NCBI GenBank assembly: GCA_945860245.1
Contig: CAMAPO010000001.1
Coordinates: forward strand, 1-64,000
Source of the DNA: Bifidobacterium breve
GTDB taxonomy: Bacteria > Actinomycetota > Actinomycetes > Nanopelagicales > Nanopelagicaceae
DNA length: 64,000 nucleotides
Direction of reading: 5' to 3'
Shown here: positions 62,486-64,000 of the stretch, piece after piece
Position numbering within the stretch: position 1 is the first letter of the stretch
Layout of the letters: each line of letters begins with the position of its first letter
The notes under the pieces: model-generated
What the model was told of the DNA's origin: nothing
The model's database searches: none
Seen by the model: the letters and a program-made list of their open reading frames with translations, nothing else
Translations under genes and position numbers: made by a program

Positions 62486-63895
62486 AATCTAGAAGTAAAT
62501 GGCACCAATGTTATTTCTGAATCTGAACGCACCGGAAAAGCCGCATCGCTCTTTTGGCCGTGGTGCGGTGCAAATGTCTCACTACTGGCTCTTTCATACG
62601 GTTCTTTCTTTCTTGGCTTTGGTATCTCATTCTGGCAAGCGACAGCTGCCGCCTTTATCGGCACAATTCTTTCCTTTCTCTTAGTAGGTTTTAGCTCGCT
62701 TGCGGGCAAGCGGTCGAACGCGCCAACTATGGTTTTATCCCGAGCCGCTTTTGGAATTAAAGGCAATATTGTTCCGGGACTTCTCTCCTACCTGGTATTT
62801 GTTGGCTGGGAGACAGTTCTAGTCTCACTAGCAACGCTAGCCACCGGAACAATTCTGGTTCGATTGGGAAATTTTGATCGAGATGTAGCAATGGTTCTAG
62901 GATTTCTTATAGCAGCAGCTCTGACGATTTACGGTGGCGTGCTCGGACATGGCGTGATTATGCGCTTACAGAAATATCTGACAATTATTACCGTTGCCAC
63001 AACCTTTCTGTACATCTTTCTCACAGTTGACTCTGTCAATTGGAGCGCAGTATCCGTAATTCCTTCCGGAAACCTTCAAGGATTTATCGGTGCTCTGATC
63101 TTTGGAATTACTGGAATTGGACTCGGTTGGGTGAATTCCGCGGCTGATTATTCGCGTTATCTGCCGCGCACAACATCTAGTCGCTCTGTTGTTGGCTGGA
63201 CCGTCTTTGGCGCATCAATTGTTCCGATTGGATTAGTTACTTACGGGGCGCTCTTAGCCGGCAGCGATCCGAAGTTATCCGAGGCAATTGCCATGGATCC
63301 AATTGGCGCATTAACTACTTTGCTTCCAACTTGGTATCTGGCGATATTCGCACTAATCGCAATTTTTGGATTAGTCGGTGGAGCAATTCTCGATTTATAT
63401 TCCTCTGGATTAACTCTGATATCCGTCGGGCTTCCAGTTAAACGCCACGTAGCGGCAAGCATTGATGGCAGCGTCATGTTGGTTGGAACTATCTACATTG
63501 TCTGGATCGCGGATAATTTCTTCTATCCATTCCAAGGTTTTCTAATCACCTTAGGCGTGCCCATCGCAACTTGGTCTGCCATCTTTGTTACCGATGTTTT
63601 GCTGCGCAAACGTGCCTACGATGAAATTGATCTTTATCGCCTTGAAGGGCGTTATGGAATCTGGAACTTAAAATCACTGACCCTGATGGCGATAGGTTCA
63701 ATTATCGGCTGGGGTTTTGTTACCAACACTTTTGCTAGTTGGCTATCTTGGCAAGGATATTTTCTCTGGCTAATTGGCGGAAAAGATGGGGAGTGGGCAT
63801 ATGCAAACGTTGGAGTTTTATTTGCGTTAGCTATAGGCGCTGGCGGCCACTTTCTAATTGCGAGGAAGGTTATCTCGCAGCAGGAACTTTCTTAA
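62483..63895 (+). CDS. NCS1-family purine/cytosine permease
   Basis: A 470-residue permease with about twelve membrane spans. The NCS1 pattern is visible: LFWPWCGANVSLLALSYGSFFLGFG in helix 1, RAAFGIKGNIVPGLLSYLVFVGWETV in helix 3, and the loop NSAADYSRYLPRTTSSRSVVGWT. It imports a nucleobase or related compound, supporting salvage. Its last codons overlap the convergent truncated gene by 26 bp. Confidence 0.92.
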   Translation: MNLEVNGTNVISESERTGKAASLFWPWCGANVSLLALSYGSFFLGFGISFWQATAAAFIGTILSFLLVGFSSLAGKRSNAPTMVLSRAAFGIKGNIVPGLLSYLVFVGWETVLVSLATLATGTILVRLGNFDRDVAMVLGFLIAAALTIYGGVLGHGVIMRLQKYLTIITVATTFLYIFLTVDSVNWSAVSVIPSGNLQGFIGALIFGITGIGLGWVNSAADYSRYLPRTTSSRSVVGWTVFGASIVPIGLVTYGALLAGSDPKLSEAIAMDPIGALTTLLPTWYLAIFALIAIFGLVGGAILDLYSSGLTLISVGLPVKRHVAASIDGSVMLVGTIYIVWIADNFFYPFQGFLITLGVPIATWSAIFVTDVLLRKRAYDEIDLYRLEGRYGIWNLKSLTLMAIGSIIGWGFVTNTFASWLSWQGYFLWLIGGKDGEWAYANVGVLFALAIGAGGHFLIARKVISQQELS

Positions 63896-64000
63896 GCCAA
63901 AAGTATCCGATCACCCCGGAGATAAGTGCTGAAATCACCAGGCCGGCTCGTATCTCACCCTGAACTCTTTCACTGGCAATCGCAACTTCTGCGATAACAA
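63870..64000 (-). CDS. 3' end of a membrane protein gene, truncated by window edge
   Basis: The minus-strand frame from base 64000 stays open to a TAA at 63872-63870 and encodes about 42 residues ending with one hydrophobic helix (AGLVISALISGVIGYFWL) and KKVPAAR. The pattern, an acidic/neutral loop followed by EIRAGLVISALIS and a last helix, recalls the C-terminus of NhaA-type sodium/proton antiporters, but the fragment is too short to be sure. Confidence 0.5.
   Translation of the reverse strand, partial: VIAEVAIASERVQGEIRAGLVISALISGVIGYFWLKKVPAAR

Overview
The window reads as one contiguous piece of a small, tightly packed actinobacterial chromosome. Marker families support this: HupB-type HU with a Lys/Ala tail, DUF4193, DUF3093, DUF3159 and DUF3000 proteins, PimB'-type mannosyltransferase, and a SepIVA/DivIVA-like protein beside coaD. 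Base composition is less GC-rich by eye than most Actinomycetota (not computed). Together with gaps that never exceed about 260 bp, many 1-4 base gene overlaps and no insertion sequences, prophage or CRISPR, this suggests a streamlined free-living lineage. Freshwater Nanopelagicales (acI, 'Ca. Planktophila'-like) is my inference, not a proven identity. I saw no rRNA or tRNA genes.

Layout. 1-1298: recA (5' end outside the window) and recX. 1295-4112: an LtbR/NdgR-like IclR regulator divergent from leuCD. 4113-10589: hupB, an acyltransferase, gpsA, ddl, a small AsnC-type domain, thiL, a secreted protein and rpmB. 10723-16027: recG, rsmD, coaD, sepIVA-like, DUF177, rpmF, rnc. 16082-28258: smc, ftsY, amtB, glnB, glnD, ffh, rpsP, KH protein, rimM, trmD. 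28296-34642: acyl-ACP desaturase, class II amidotransferase, miaB, miaA, dapF, hflX. 34801-50637: DUF4193, DUF3093, thioesterase, dut, DUF3159, two TrkA proteins, a TrmA-like methyltransferase, aconitase, dxs, fatty-acid beta-oxidation genes, an FTR1 iron permease, RNase D, DUF3000. 50709-64000: EamA transporter, RibD-like reductase, pimB, a two-component pair fused into a fadD operon, SRPBCC protein, ROK glucokinase, plsC, Cas4-like nuclease, LysE exporter, small LuxR-type regulator, enoyl-CoA hydratase, SDR, NCS1 permease, and the end of a probable membrane protein.

From memory, long stretches match M. tuberculosis gene order (Rv2989-Rv2906c, Rv2733c-Rv2725c, Rv2699c-Rv2680, Rv2188c-Rv2182c) with genes dropped out. 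Most of the content is housekeeping: DNA repair, SRP targeting, nitrogen sensing (AmtB-GlnB-GlnD), tRNA modification, translation, isoprenoid and leucine synthesis, and lipid turnover.

The more unusual signals are regulatory or architectural. recX and rnc lack any ATG/GTG/TTG at their conserved N-termini. About twenty genes have a TAnnnT hexamer 6-8 nt before the start codon, indicating widespread leaderless transcription. Convergent genes share stop codons in a TTAA/TTAG tetranucleotide. Perfect palindromes precede hupB, acnA and efeU. A nested inverted repeat with a short upstream ORF precedes pimB. A sensorless histidine kinase and its response regulator are translationally coupled to a long-chain acyl-CoA ligase. 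No clearly novel multi-gene defence or mobile system is visible.
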